DNA of 64,000 nucleotides, from positions 191,848,103-191,912,102 of the forward strand of contig NC_134101.1 of assembly GCF_000715075.1 (NCBI RefSeq), given 5' to 3'. A program made the position numbers and the translations under genes. This DNA comes from Nicotiana tabacum (lineage: Eukaryota; Streptophyta; Magnoliopsida; Solanales; Solanaceae). The notes beneath the pieces are model-generated. The model worked only from the letters and a program-made list of their open reading frames with translations, ran no database searches and was not told where the DNA came from. Below, piece after piece: positions 22,171 through 34,190 of the stretch; within the stretch, counting starts at the first letter, position 1, and every line of letters begins with the position of its first letter.

Positions 22171-23508
22171 ATGTCTGGCTCGGTAAAGACAGTCGGGAAT
22201 GGAAACCTCGAAAACCACAAAGAAAACAGTATGGCTGAACCAGTTGTTGGCGCGCCACCAAAGAACCCCGATAATGCACCTGGAGTGGTTTCGGCAGATG
22301 CGGTTTCGCAAGATGCTCAACAGGTCGACAAAACCTCACACATCGATGGAAGCATACAACATGGCGACCAATAGGAAGCCCAAAAAACCCTAGCCCAGGA
22401 AGAACAAGAAGTTAATCTTCATGTTATTTTTGAAATGTTGCAGGCACAACAGTTGGCCATCGCTCAGTAAGCCATCTGATGACTCCCAGCACAGCGGCGC
22501 CGGAAACAGCTCCCCCACCGAGCAAGTACCCGAGAGATCAAGCAGTAACGGATTGGTAGCCGACCCTACCATAGCAAAGATGTTGGAGGATCTCACCAAA
22601 AGGATTGAGTCAGGCAAGAAAATGATAGCATCCAACGATAAGAAGGTCGAAACCTATTACTTCAGAGTGGACCAAATCCCGGGCGCACCCTAAGTCCTGA
22701 AAGGTGTAGATTTGAGGAAATTCGTGCAACGGCCATTCCCTGAGGAAGTGGCCATGGAGCCCATTTCAAAGAAGTCTAGAACGCTAGAGATCCATACGTA
22801 CAATGAGACATCGGATCCAAACGAACACGTCCCAGCCTATACGTGCACAGGAAAGGAAACGACCCACGGGATGATGAGTTCAAGCCCGCCTTATCGAAGA
22901 GGTTTGGGGAAACACTTTCGAAAGGAATCATGATATGTCTTCATAACCTAGCGCTCGATCCCATAAACGCGCCTACCATACCGGCAGATTCTTCCGTAAA
23001 GACGCACGCCGATGCAATCAAAGCAGCGACGAGAGAGCCCAACATATCCAGGGCCGAACAATGGGAGAATGAAATGCCACAGGAATTCACACCTTATTCC
23101 CTGGTGGAACGAACGGATTGCCCCCGGCCTCGAATGACTGGGCAACACAAGCCTTCACTCATAGCCTAAACACCCCAAGACTGATGATCTCAGGGCAGTT
23201 CAAACAAAACTTGATCAGGTACCCAGCCAAGACCTGGTCGGGTGCCCGTACTCGGTATCGGTCGCAAATCAGGGTTGTGGATGGCCATCCGAGATCCCCC
23301 TCAGCACACCTTACTCAAATAGTCTCCTAGTAAAGAAACCAAGGTCAAACAGAAAAAGGTACTTCCCGTGCCGCAGACATAAGGGACGCCCCGAGATTTT
23401 ATCTACCTTGCAATGATCGGAGAATGGTCCAAGGGCAATATCCTCGAAGAATCGACGACAAACCCAGATTCGACAAGGACGCATGGTTAGCAAGGGCGCC
23501 TTACCCAT
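22171..23508 (+). pseudogene. Retand-like gag, N-terminal and middle part
   Basis: The first ATG after the primer site opens MSGSVKTVGNGNLENHKENS, followed by a low-complexity Pro/Ser/Gln region. The capsid-like part is spread over several frames: GKHFRKES near 22910, ADAIKAATREPNISRAEQWENE near 23011-23075, and NDWATQAFTHSLNTPRLMIS near 23128-23190. Several stops and frame changes show it is dead. The Ogre inserted directly after the RAPYP codons at 23495-23508 and the frame continues with SEYN at 45835. No RT-type motif follows. Confidence 0.75.
23504..23508. repeat. Ogre target site duplication, left (cccat)
   Basis: CCCAT before the Ogre pairs with CCCGT at 45835-45839 after it, with one difference in five. 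Joining across it restores the gag reading frame of the host element, which confirms the boundaries. Confidence 0.8.
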
Positions 23509-26500
23509 TGTCACACCTCCTTTTTTCATCTTACACCCTCGGAAGGGTGTAAAGGAATTTTTCCAATTAAAGGACAATCGAAACGAGATTAATTTAAAAG
23601 ATTCAGAGTCACCACTTGGGAGATTTAGGGTGTCCCAAGTCACCGTTTGAATCCCGAATCGAGGAAAATACTGACAATGTTTAACAGTCCGCGAACCAGA
23701 AATCCGAGTAAGGAATTCTATTAACCCGGGAGAAGGTGTTAGGCATTCCCGAGTTCTGTGGTTCTAGCACGGTCACTCAACTATTATATTCGGCTTAATT
23801 ATCATATTTTAAAACACCTTTACGACCTATGTCCATTTTTACTTTTAGCCGCTTTTAATTGATTTTTAAAGAAGATTGAACGTCGTTTAAAGCGTGCATT
23901 TGGATTGCGCCGCATGAAATGCACCCGCAATCCAGAACACATTTTATTCAACGTTTTAGGATTTGGATTTGGGTCACATGAAATGCGCACCCAAGTTTAG
24001 GAAGGTAATATTATTATAATACGCGCCTAAAGCAACCACGCGTTTGGTAACTTTGCGAGGGCCATAGAAATCTCACTAAATGGCACGCCGCGAATTATTC
24101 TAGCCAAACGGTTTTTCAAACTAATCCTTGCGGGTCATATACTACTTGTGTTATAAGGGATGACTCACCCCAATTATTGATAAGAGCCTAATTAATCAAA
24201 ATGCCAATTGTAGTCAAAGGTTTCTCTAAAGACTTACAAGATAGGGTCGGTTATTTAGGCAAATAGGTTTAACCCAAATCCAAATGAGCTGATGGATTAA
24301 TGAGTAAAGGGCCGCACAATTTGGTCCTAAGCGCGAGCCCAAGCCTTTGTGGAGACTGGGCATCAGCGGAAAGAGGGATTCCAGATCGAACCCCTGAAGC
24401 ACACCAACAGCGTTTGAAAAATATCACTAGGTATAACGTGAGTCCAAATGGCTAGCAACGGAACACCCATATATATTCAATCAGCCTTCGACTACTCAAT
24501 GCATGATTATGTGTAGTTTAACAATAATTTAGTTTGCAAATAATTGAAAGTTTGATTAAAATAACTAGCAGTAGGCAGCTTACTTTCATACCTCCAGATT
24601 ACCTTACAATAAAGGTCTGAAGGTTTAAAAACAAATCAAACCAAACTCGTTTAAGTAAAACCCAACTAACAATTGATCATTTCACGGTGAACCCAAACGT
24701 ACATCAACAACAAAGAGTCCCAGTAACTCACAGCCAAAAACTAACCGAAATCCATAACAAACCAGCGTGAAATTAGCAATTATAAAACCTAAAGTCTTAC
24801 TAACATGAGTTCGAACTTATTCAAAAGCCAAAGTCCATGAGCCAACCAATGCTACAGGGTAGGTTTACAATTAAACAATTAAAGTGAACATGATAAAGGG
24901 AAGGTCAAACTTCTCTACACATTCTGATAGTTTCCCAAAGACATGAGTGACATTTATGAACAAGACATAAGTATGGCTAAGCTTAGCACTGACTTACAGC
25001 ACTGTAACAGTCCAGTAATCCAACATCACTTATAACACATAGGTGCAAATCCAATGTCTAAAAAGGAAACATACTATAAACTATATAACTAACTACTCAT
25101 AATGATTAATGAGAAAAATGTGCAGAAATCGCAAGAAGTCCAATAGCCTCTGCTTGAAGGAACAAAACAGCCATTTCAGCTTGATTTCGTAAAACTTCTG
25201 GTCTACATTTACTCAGGGTTCAAATGTCTTTACATACCTGAAAATGTGAAGAAAACAATAGCGAGGTAATCAAAGGTCCAGCAGCAGTAACAAATAGCAG
25301 AGTGGAACTCAAATCCGACGAAACAGTGTACCAAAACAGCTCAAACCCCAGAAAATACAATTCAGTAGACCAGATTACAGTGTCAAACACACTTTCAACC
25401 AAGCAAACACCAAAACCTAGCCTTAATGACTTAATCTCAAGCCATTTCGAAGTCCAAGCCTTCATGAAATTGATTTAAGAGGAGAAGGATTTCAGATTAT
25501 CAAACTAAAATTCAATGGAACAGTGTTTTTCTTTGAGTTTTCAGCCGTTGCAGATTTTTGGATTCTTAGCTCTTGGATCTCTTGGGTCTGTATTTTAGCT
25601 CTTGAATCCCTGCCTTGAAAGGCAAGATAGAGATTCCTTTATAGGCAAGGCATTAGGACAGGCCTCAAGAGTTCATTTTTGCCCTTTGGTCCCTTTTTAA
25701 TTTTCATTTTAGCTTAACACCCCTGGTTTAAATTCAGATTTTGCCAAGTAGTCCCCCCCCCAGCTTCCTAGAAGCTTCCCAGACAGTTACAAGTAGATTC
25801 CCTCACTAAGACTACCCAAACTAACCCCCATACCCCTGCTATTTACCTTAAACCCCAAATGAGAAATGGGTCAAATTAACCCACGGCTGAATCAAGTAAA
25901 CGGGCTGCCCTTCCTTTATAGATGGGTCAAACACAAAGCCCAAGTAGCTAAATGAACCCAACTAAATTGGTAAAAATAAAAATAACACACAAACGATTTC
26001 TTAAAACTGAACTGGTTGATTGATTAACCAATACAAACCAACAAGGAATTAACTAACTCAATGAATAGACCAGAATAAACTAATTAAACTAGACTAATGA
26101 GGCCAACATAAACGGGAGAAAATCAGAGGCTTGACTATAACCCAACAAATGAAGAACACATATATTTTTAAAGGGACTTGAAAGAAAAATAGAGGGAACA
26201 GAAAACAACTCAAAACATCGGAAGATAGGTCAAATCTTTAAACAAAGGAAAGGAGAAGAAAAGAAGAGGGACAGAAAGGTGAAATAAAAACACAATAGGT
26301 CATGCTGAGGGATAGAAACTCACCAATTGGACTCGAAATTGGGAAGGCACAAAGAACTAGGCCATTATGTCGATCATTTGTTCTTTGTCAAGAACAACTG
26401 AGCGACATCTGTTTCGCCTAGTCCGAACCTCAAAGCTTGATAGAACAGCACCTCCCGAACATGCATGCTACCAGGATTTACAGAAAAACGGATTTTTGAA

Positions 26501-26704
26501 CTTTTGGGGTTGACCTCAGATTTAAGATTCGCGGATCTCCGGGAAGATTCGAAGGAAATTGGTCCAGGATTAGAAAGAGGGGAGTGAGGGGGTCATTAGA
26601 AACCGGACGGTGGTGGATTTAGGGGCAGCTCAGCTAGGGTTAGGTTTGGGTTTTCTGATAGGGGGCATTGGAACGATGAAGTGAGGGGGGAGGGGTAGGG
26701 CGTT

Positions 26705-26781
<77 letters not shown>

Positions 26782-27444
26782 CCAAAGCTTTAGTTCTGAG
26801 CCGTTCGATCAAGTGGAGATCAACGACTCAGATCAATACCGATCGAAACGACATCATTTCGTTTGAGGGGGAATCCGGACCGGGTCAGGCGTGGGTTGGG
26901 CCGGGTACTGGGTGGTTATATTTGGGCTGGGGAAATCTGGGTTGATTTTGGCCCAGATTTAAACCCTCTTATTTCCTTCCTTTTTTCAAATTCATTTTTC
27001 TTTAAAAAAAAAACAATCTTTTTATTCTTTCCAAAATTAAAACTAAAACCTAAATTAAATCCTAAACCAAATTATCCTACCACATTAAATTAATTAACCC
27101 TAATAATTGCTACTACAAATAATTAAAACCAATTAAAGGAAAAACTACCAAATTCAAAAATTAAAATTAAAAGTGCAAACTAAACTTTTTTTGTGATTTT
27201 TTCCTATTTTATAAAATAATTTGTCAATTAATCCCAAAAATGTAAAATTAAATCCTAAATGCAAATGCAACATATATTTTTTCTTGTAATTTTCATTAAT
27301 TAAATAAAATAAAAATGCATAGACAAATGCAAACAATTACCAGAAAATGCCACGAAAATCCCCAAAATTGCAAATACTGAAAGAAATTATTTTGTTTTGA
27401 ATTTATGGGAGTAATTCATATAGGGGAAAAATCACGTGCTCACA
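23509..27444 (-). repeat. 3' LTR of the Ogre (3936 bp)
   Basis: On the plus strand it opens TGTCACACCTCC and closes GCTCACA. It aligns over its whole length with 41940-45834. It holds a long TA microsatellite at 26709-26779 that the other LTR lacks. The open frames in it are not shared intact between the LTRs and are not genes. Confidence 0.95.
26709..26779. repeat. (TA)n microsatellite in the Ogre 3' LTR
   Basis: About 71 bp of TA repeat. The same site in the partner LTR (45177-45188) has only about 12 bp, so the array changed length after insertion. Confidence 0.95.
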
Positions 27445-27460
27445 GCTGGCCCTCTTTGCT
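27445..27460 (-). promoter_or_regulatory. Polypurine tract of the Ogre
   Basis: On the minus strand GCAAAGAGGGCCAGC immediately precedes the LTR start TGTGAGCACG. Confidence 0.85.
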
Positions 27461-27574
27461 CGGAAACACGAAGAGTTTTCGTGCAAACATAAAGTGAGCG
27501 GATACGAGCAATTTTTTCCCCTTTGAATACTCCGTAGGAAGCATTTTTGAAAGACTTCACCGCACCCTGCTTCC

Positions 27575-27626
27575 GAGGTTGCCTACATATCCTTGGCTAA
27601 AAAGGAATCAGGTCAGTGTAGTTCGG
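27575..27626 (-). ncRNA. Structured motif, copy a (Ogre, next to polypurine tract)
   Basis: Plus-strand text is GAGGTTGCCTACATATCC, a hairpin TCCTT/AAGGA, then ATCAGGTCAGTGTAGTTCGG. CTACA pairs with TGTAG, and outside it TTCCGA (27571-27576) pairs with TCGGAA (27622-27627). It lies about 115 bases upstream of the polypurine tract in the sense of the element. A functional RNA is inference. Confidence 0.6.
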
Positions 27627-27839
27627 AAATGTTTGGTAGCTTGGACTACCAGCGCTGTTGCTACTGCTTACTGAACCCCCTTATTACACCATGTCAAAAT
27701 AAAACAAGAAGCTAGACTAGACTATGGTATATGGATTACAAAAGTCCCATCTAGATCTTCAAACTTGATCTTGTGTTTCTTGTTGCCTTGTTGTCCTCCA
27801 TTTTCCCGGAGACATCCATTTGTTGCCACCTTGAATTGT

Positions 27840-28580
27840 AAACTGAGATGTTTTCCCCTTCTTCAGGTGGGGCTTGACTGCTGAACTTGATATGTATTCT
27901 CATGCTATCCAGGTGGGCTCCTGACTTCAAAACGTGAATGTATTCCCATGCTATCCAGGCGGGCTCCTAACTGCCGACTTGAAATGCATTCCCTGCTCTT
28001 CAGGCGGGCTCCTGACTTCAAATAAACAAATCAAAGAATTTGAAAGCTAAAACTTAAATGGTACTCCCTTGTTCTCCAGGAGGGCTCCTGACTGCTGTGC
28101 TTGAATGTATTCCCTGCTCTCCAGGCGGGCTCCTGACTATTGCATTTGAAAGTATTCCCTGCTCTCCAGGCGGGCTCCTAACTTCAACTTGAAATGTACT
28201 CCCTGCTCTCCAGGCGGGCTCCTGACTGGAAATGTATTCCCTTGTTCTCCATGCGGGCTCCTGACTTCATAATAGACAAAACAAGGAATTTGAAAGCTAA
28301 AATTTAAACTGTACTCCCTTGTTCTCCAGGCGGGCATCCTGACTGCTGCGCTTGAAAGTATTCCCTGCTCTCCACGCGGGCTCCTGACTTCAACTTGAAA
28401 TGTATTCTCTTGTTCTCCAGGCGGGCTCCTGACTTCTAAATGAACAGAGCAAGTATTCCCTACTCTCCAGGCGGGATCCTGATTTGACTTCAATTGTACT
28501 CCCTTGTTCTCTAGGCGGGATCCTGATTGCTGACTTGAAAGTATTCCCTACTCTCCAGGCAGGCTCCTGACTTCAACAAA
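27840..28580 (-). repeat. Tandem array, about 45 bp unit, about 15 copies
   Basis: The plus-strand core CCAGGCGGGCTCCTGACTTC recurs about fifteen times, for example near 27911, 27956, 28000, 28121, 28212, 28373, 28420 and 28557. The usual spacing is about 45 bp with a few longer steps. The 118-residue open frame 28137-28493 is only this repeat translated. A diverged relative (AGGAGGGTCCTGA) continues in 28680-29110. Confidence 0.9.
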
Positions 28581-28602
28581 ACAGACAAAAAAAAAGAAAA
28601 CT

Positions 28603-28616
28603 TTCTGCCCCAGTTT
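28603..28616 (-). repeat. Polypurine-tract-like word, one of three
   Basis: On the minus strand AAACTGGGGCAGAA occurs here and at 30243-30256, and AAACAGGGGCAGAA at 29174-29187. The core GGGGCAG equals that of the polypurine tract at the left edge of the window. Confidence 0.6.
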
Positions 28617-29854
28617 GGTGGCTGAGGACTGATGTGATTGTAAAACTAAATCATGTTACCAAGTGTTACTAAGGATTTTAAAGCTAGGTCCCATTATTCA
28701 GGGGGGGAGGGGGTCCTGACAACTCTTAACTAACGACAATTTAAAAGCTAAGTTATATCTTCTACAGGTGTGACTTTTGCTAAATCTTTGCTATCTAAGA
28801 GGATCTTTAAACTGCTCCCAATTATCCAGGAGGGTCCTGAAAATCAAAGGTCAAATTTTATCTTAAAGGTGACAACTTTCATGTCTGAATTATACTACCT
28901 TACAACAAAGTTTACGCTAAATGTTGGTATCTAATCGAAATCTTAAGCTAAGTCCCATTATTAAGGAGGATCCTGGCAACTCCTAATTGAATTCTATCTC
29001 GAACATGCAAACTTCTAAGCTAACTTATATTCTTTTGGCATGCATTTATGCTAGATTATGCTATTTCTGATCTTTAAACTAGGTCCTATTTTCCAGGAGG
29101 GTCCTGAAAATCAAAACAAACCTGTTTGGTGACTGCCTTTCTCCACGGAGAGTTTCTCCGAATCCAACGAATTTTCTGCCCCTGTTTCAATCAAAGAAAA
29201 TTTTGTCAGTTTAAAGTTGTGGTTAGCTGATGGCATTCTTGATGAAGATCTTTCTACTGCAATGTTTGTTCTGACTGGCTTCTCCGAACTGGCCCTGAAC
29301 CGCTTTGACTTTCTGACTGACTTTCAAACCCCATGACTTTTGAAGAGCCGAGTGTTCTATACCCCCACTATTGTCTTACCTCTGACCCCTTTATCTAAAC
29401 TTTTGCGTCTCCCATGACATTACCAAACCATTCCATCGATGAAGCTTCTGGTGATTCCTTGTATCCCACTCTTACGTCGTGTTGTCCTTAGTATGCTTTG
29501 ACCACTTCGTGCTTTGCAATTTTGGAAGTTGGTAGTGAGCTTTGAAATTCTTTTCACTCGATTTGAACAAGACTGACATTGAAACATCTTTAGATAAATA
29601 CCCAAAAGAAAATGAAATGCAATGACTTTGCGGGTTAAGGATAAGAAGAATCCAAAACCAGATGACTGCTACCAAAGGAGAAAGAAAAAGAAACTTATCT
29701 GGGTGGAACAGCTGGTTCCAATGATCATAGCATGCATTTTGGATTAATCGGCCCAATCTGTCCAATCAATCAACTTTCAGTTGCCGTACTTTGTTGCCCC
29801 AGAATTTCCATGACCTGATTACTTTACCCAAACCTTGGCCTTGTTCATCCTGCG

Positions 29855-30015
29855 GTGCCTTGAAAGGTTTTCACCAGCAGACCTCTTTCATTCGTTCATC
29901 TCTCAACTCACTTTCGCCTTACGGTGCCCGTGAGGGTTTTCACCAATAAGACTCTCTCATTTTTCTCTCAACTCCCGTCGCCTTACGGTGCCTGTGAAGG
30001 TTTTCACCAATAATA
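29855..30015 (-). repeat. Short tandem repeat, about 60 bp, three copies
   Basis: The plus-strand text CCTTACGGTGCCTGTGAAGG followed by TTTTCACCAATAAGACTCTC occurs near 29850, 29920 and 29980 with small changes. Confidence 0.75.
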
Positions 30016-30298
30016 CTCTCTCATTTTTATTTTTCCTGCTTGAACCAGAGTGTTTCCCTTGACATGAATTACATTTACCTGCTTGACTTGGCATTTCTCG
30101 AAGACTGATCAGAAGGTCTTTCTTTGGACCTTAATGTAGTCTTCTGGACAGGGTTAGTAATAAAGGGTATAAAAGGCTCAAAACAATATGAATGGGTTAA
30201 AATTACAACTTTCGGAATCAGGTTTCTCACAACAACCACAACTTCTGCCCCAGTTTCTTGCATGGGGACTTTTGGATTTTGTTTTGATGAGACCGAAC

Positions 30299-30350
30299 CG
30301 TGAGGCTGCCTACGTATCCTTAAAAGGAATCAGGTCGAACGTAGTTCATG
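30299..30350 (-). ncRNA. Structured motif, copy b (Ogre, after integrase)
   Basis: Plus-strand text has GCTGCCTACGTATCC, a hairpin TCCT/AGGA, ATCAGGTC and CGTAGTTC. CTACG pairs with CGTAG. A polypurine-like word follows about 43 bases downstream in the sense of the element, as the true polypurine tract follows copies a and e. Confidence 0.6.
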
Positions 30351-30744
30351 TCATTGAAATTACTTTGTTGTTGTGATTTTTATTTTCTCTCTTTCTTTTC
30401 TTTCTCTCTTTTTCCTTCTGTTGTTTTTCTTTTTTTCCCTCTTTTTCCCCCTTTTTTTTTGCTTTTCTCTTTTCTTTTCTTTTCTTTCTCTTTCTTTTCT
30501 CTTTTTATTTTTCTTCTCTTTTTTCCTTTCTTGTTGATTCTTTCTTTTTCCTTTCACTTACTTATCCTCTGCACCTGCATTTTTGAGTTGTGTCGTTGAT
30601 CCCGAAAGAGGAGTATGAAAGAAAATAAATAAGGCTCAAAAGGGATGACAAGGGATAAAGTGTTTAGATAGCAGAACAAAACGCCTTCGTCATTTCAATC
30701 TTCGAAATATGCCAAATACAAACTAGTACAATCAAAGAAAGAAA

Positions 30745-30936
30745 TCATACATAGTATCTTTTGACTGCATCAGAATTGATAGCCATTTCTACACATTTAC
30801 CCTCTATATCTGTCAAATACAATGTGCCATTGGACAACACTCTAGTTACAACAAATGACCCCTGCCAGTTTGGGGCGAACTTTCCTTTTGCTTCAGCCTG
30901 ATGAGGTAAGATACGTCTCAACACTAACTGACCCAC
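30745..30936 (-). pseudogene. Ogre integrase C-terminal end
   Basis: The frame LVLRRILPHQAEAKGKFAPN followed by WQGSFVVTRVLSNGTLYLTD is the SH3-like C-terminal part of a Ty3 integrase, with the GxF/Y block as WQGSFVV. It ends naturally at 30745. Between it and the catalytic core (31138) the frame is shifted. Confidence 0.8.
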
Positions 30937-31137
30937 TTCAAACTTCTGTGGACGTACCTTTTGTTATATGCCCTCGCCATTCTCTGTTGGTACAATTGGC
31001 CGTGACACACTGCTGCCAATCTCTTTTCATCGATTAGACTTAATTGTTCCAAACGGGTTTTGACCCATTCAACGTCATCAATATCTGCCTCAGCGACAAT
31101 TCAAAGGGATGTGATTTTGATTTCTGCGGGTATCACC

Positions 31138-32082
31138 TCATTCGTGCCATATACCAATAGTAGTGCGATAACCCAGCAATGCAAACGACAGCTTTTCATG
31201 CCACTGTCTAGAACCTTCCACCATTTTTTGAAGTATCTTCTTTATATTTTTGTTGGCTGCCTCAACCGCTCCATTCACCTTAGGGTGGTATGGGGTGGAA
31301 TTGCGATGTGTAATCTTAAACTGCTGACATATCTCTGTCATCAGATGACTGTTGAGATTAGCGCCATTGTCCGTGATGATTACCTTCGGAATCCCAAACC
31401 GACATATGATATTTGAATGCACAAAGTCAACCACTGCTTTCTTGGTCACAGATTTGAACGTTTTCGCTTCAACCCACTTAGTGAAATAATCAATGGCTAC
31501 CAGGATAAACCTGTGTCCGTTCGATGCTGCCGGCTCGATTGGCCCAATGACATCCATGCCACAATCAACAAAAGGCCATGGTGTAGACATTATATGTAAT
31601 TCAGATGGTGGAGAATGAATCAAATCTCCATGCACTTGGCACTGATGTCATTTACCCACAAAACTAATGTAATCCCACTCCATAGTGAGCCAGTAGTAAC
31701 CTACTCGGAGAATCTTCTTTTCTAGAACGTGCCCACTCATATGTGGTCCACAAACTCCGGAGTGTACCTCAGTCATGATGACTGTGGCTTGTCTGGCATC
31801 TATGCATCTTAGCAATCCAAGATCTGGAGTTTTTTTGTATAACACCCCTCCATTGAAGAAAAATCCGCTTGCCAATCGTCGAATTGTTCTTTTCTGATCA
31901 CTTGTGGCCTGTACCGGATATACCCCCATCCGAAGGTATTCTTTGATATCATGGAACCATGGCTCCCCATCAAGTTCTTCTTCTACCATATTACAGTAAG
32001 CATGCTGATCACGGACCTGAATCTGCAAAGGGTCCACATAAGCCTTATCTGGATGATGTAACATTGATGCCAGAGTAGCCAA
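31138..32082 (-). pseudogene. Ogre integrase, zinc finger and catalytic core
   Basis: Integrase would insert the DNA copy into the genome. The N-terminal H2C2 finger is seen as HSGVCGPHMSGH near 31730-31765 and CHQCQVHGD near 31620-31645, split by a stop at 31648. The catalytic core shows the first aspartate in CGMDVIGPI near 31545-31571, the second in IITDNGANL near 31357-31383, and the glutamate in VNGAVEAANK near 31247-31276, a normal spacing. After LLGYRTTIG near 31150 the frame breaks. Apart from the single stop this is the best preserved Ogre domain. Confidence 0.88.
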
Positions 32083-32095
32083 AGCACCGATCGAC

Positions 32096-32902
32096 TTAAT
32101 TATGGATCCTTGGGATATGCCTGAATTCTATCGACTGAAACCGCTGACAAAGATCATGCAAACATTGTCTGTACGGTATGAGTTTCAAATCCCGTGTTTC
32201 CCACTCTCCCTGAATCTGGTGCACCAGGAGGTCCGAGTTACCCAAGACCAAGACTTCCTGGACACCCATATCCACAGCTAACCTCAAACCCAAAATACAG
32301 GCCTCGTACTCAGCCATGTTATTTGTACAGTAAAAATGAAGTTGAGCCATAACAGGGTAGTGGTGCCCTGTTTTAGAAATAAGTACCGCTCCTATGCCCA
32401 CGCCTTTCATGTTCGCGGCTCCATCATAGAAAAGTTTCCATACAGGCGTCTCGACTTGTTCCAACTCATCAATGTGCATCACTTCTTCATTAGGCAAATA
32501 AGTTCTCAAAGGTTCATAATCTTCATCAACCGGGTTCTCGGCCAAATGGTCTGCCAAGGCATGTGCTTTCATTGCAGTTTGAGTCACGTAGACAATGTCA
32601 AATTCTGTGAGCAGGATCTGCCACTTTGCAAGCCTCCATGTGGGCATAGGCTTCTGAAAGATATACGTCAATGGATCCAAGCGGGATATGAGATAGGTAG
32701 TGTAAGACGACAAATAATGTTTCAGCTTCTGCGCCACCCAGGTCAGTGCGTAACATGTCCTTTCAAGCTGAGTGTACTTGACCTCGTACAGTGTGAACTT
32801 CTTGCTGAGACAATATATGGCTTGCTTCTTCCTACCTGTGATATCATATTGACCCAATACACAGCCGAATGAATTGGCTACTACCGTCAAATATAGAATC
32901 AA
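32096..32902 (-). pseudogene. Ogre RNase H plus archaeal-type second RNase H
   Basis: The first RNase H (NSFGCVLGQYDITGRKKQAI near 32818-32877, then YTQLERTCYALTWVAQKLKH) belongs to the RT. A linker with ALADHLAENPVDEDYEPL near 32510-32563 follows. The second domain starts WKLFYDGAANMKGVGIGAVL near 32382-32441 and has NNMAEYEACILGL near 32290-32328 and NSDLLVHQIQGEWE near 32200-32241, the D-E-D pattern of the archaeal-type RNase H found only in the Tat branch. The frame is open over 268 codons and closes near 32096, just before the integrase. Confidence 0.9.
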
Positions 32903-32905
32903 AGG

Positions 32906-34190
32906 TCACCTTGGTTTTGGCGGGACCAACACGAGTGGATTTGACAAATACCCCTTTATCTTATCAAACGCCTCCTGACATTCATTTGTCCACTTGACTG
33001 CAACATCTTTCTTTAACAGCTTGAAGATAGGCACACAAATTGTCGTGAGTTGAGCGATGAACCTGCTGATATAATTCAATCTCCCCAACAAACTCATCAC
33101 CTCGGTCTTGTTCTTCAGAGGTGGCAATTCCTAGATGGCCTTGAATTTTGATGGGTCCAATTCAATACCCCGGCGGCTGACTACGAACCCCAATAACTTT
33201 CCAGACGGCACCCCAAAAGCACACTTTGCAGGATTAAGCTTGAGATTGTACCTGCGAAGCCTTCAGAAGAACTTCTTCAGATCCCTGACATGGTCGGACT
33301 GACTTCTAGACTTCACGATCACATCATCCATGTACACCTCGATTTCCTGGTGTATCATATCATGGTATATTGTTGTCATTGCCCTCTTGTAGGTTTCCCC
33401 AGCATTTTTCAAACCGAATGGCATGACCCGATAGCAGTAGGTTTCCCATGGCGTGATGAATGTCGTCTTTTCTGCATCTTCCTCGTCCATTAAGATTTGA
33501 TGATAACCCGCGTAACAATCCACAAAAGAACCAATCTCATGTTTGGCGCAATTGTCAATCAAGATATGGATGTTTGGCAACATGAAATTGTCTTTTGGAC
33601 TTGCCTTGTTGAGATCCAGATAGTCAACCCAGACCCTAGTCTTGCCATCCTTCTTCGGTATAGGCATAACATTGGCTAACCAGGTGGGATATCGGGTGAC
33701 CCGAATGACTTTGGCATCGAACTGCTTGGTGACCTCTTCCTTGATCTTTACACTTATATCCGTTTTGAATTTTCTCAGCTTCTGCTTGATAAGAGGGAAT
33801 ACCGGGTCAGTGGGCAACTTGTGAACCACTTAATTAGTGCTTAGACACGGCATGTCGTCATAGGACTATGCAAAAATATCTTTATATTCTAACAGTGCTT
33901 TAATGATCTCTTCCCTGAGTTGAGGTTCCAGATGGACACTTATTTTAGTTTCACAGACATTTTCTTGGTCCCCTAGATTAACTGCTTCTATGTCATTCAA
34001 ATTAGGTTTTGGGCATTTCCTCAAAATGACTTAGTTCCTTACTAATTTCTTCATAGGCCTCATCATCCTCAAATTCCAACTCGTCATCACACTCAATTCT
34101 TGTATTATTATTTTAGAGTTAGATTGGCTTTTAAAACTGGGCCGAAGATTCCTCACGCATGTCATGTCCTTGATATCAGCATAAAAAGAA
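32906..34190 (-). pseudogene. Ogre reverse transcriptase
   Basis: The exon after the intron begins SFYADIKDMTCVRNLRPSFK near 34130-34189, shifts frame near 34100, and continues to KLPTDPVFPLIKQKLRKFK near 33765-33820. The RT fingers and palm follow: VMPIPKKDGKTRVWVDYLDL near 33620-33680, PFGLKNAGETYKRAM near 33380-33425, and the active site VYMDDVIVKS near 33305-33334. The thumb part ends near 32906 with LVLVPPKPR. Stops lie near 33833, 33874, 33260 and 33130. The domain order and motifs identify a Tat-lineage RT. Confidence 0.88.

Larger units (their letters stand above)
27461..30744 (-). other. Ogre 3' untranslated region
   Basis: About 3.3 kb between the integrase end and the polypurine tract. 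It contains two copies of the structured motif (27575, 30299), three repeat arrays, three polypurine-tract-like words and a long polypyrimidine tract on the plus strand (30360-30545). I see no protein domain. Confidence 0.8.

Noticed and set aside
26630..26812. Open frame rich in Ile-Tyr
   Set aside because: Translation of the TA microsatellite in the Ogre LTR.
27575..27626. Hammerhead ribozyme for the structured motif
   Set aside because: The sense strand has CTGATT but not the CTGANGA and GAAA core; the arms do not form a hammerhead.
28137..28493. 118-codon open frame with repeated Pro-Gly-Glu-Gln text
   Set aside because: It is the 45 bp array read through; no start context, no domain.
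30348..30599. Phe/Leu-rich or Lys-rich open frames
   Set aside because: Low-complexity polypyrimidine tract, not a membrane protein.
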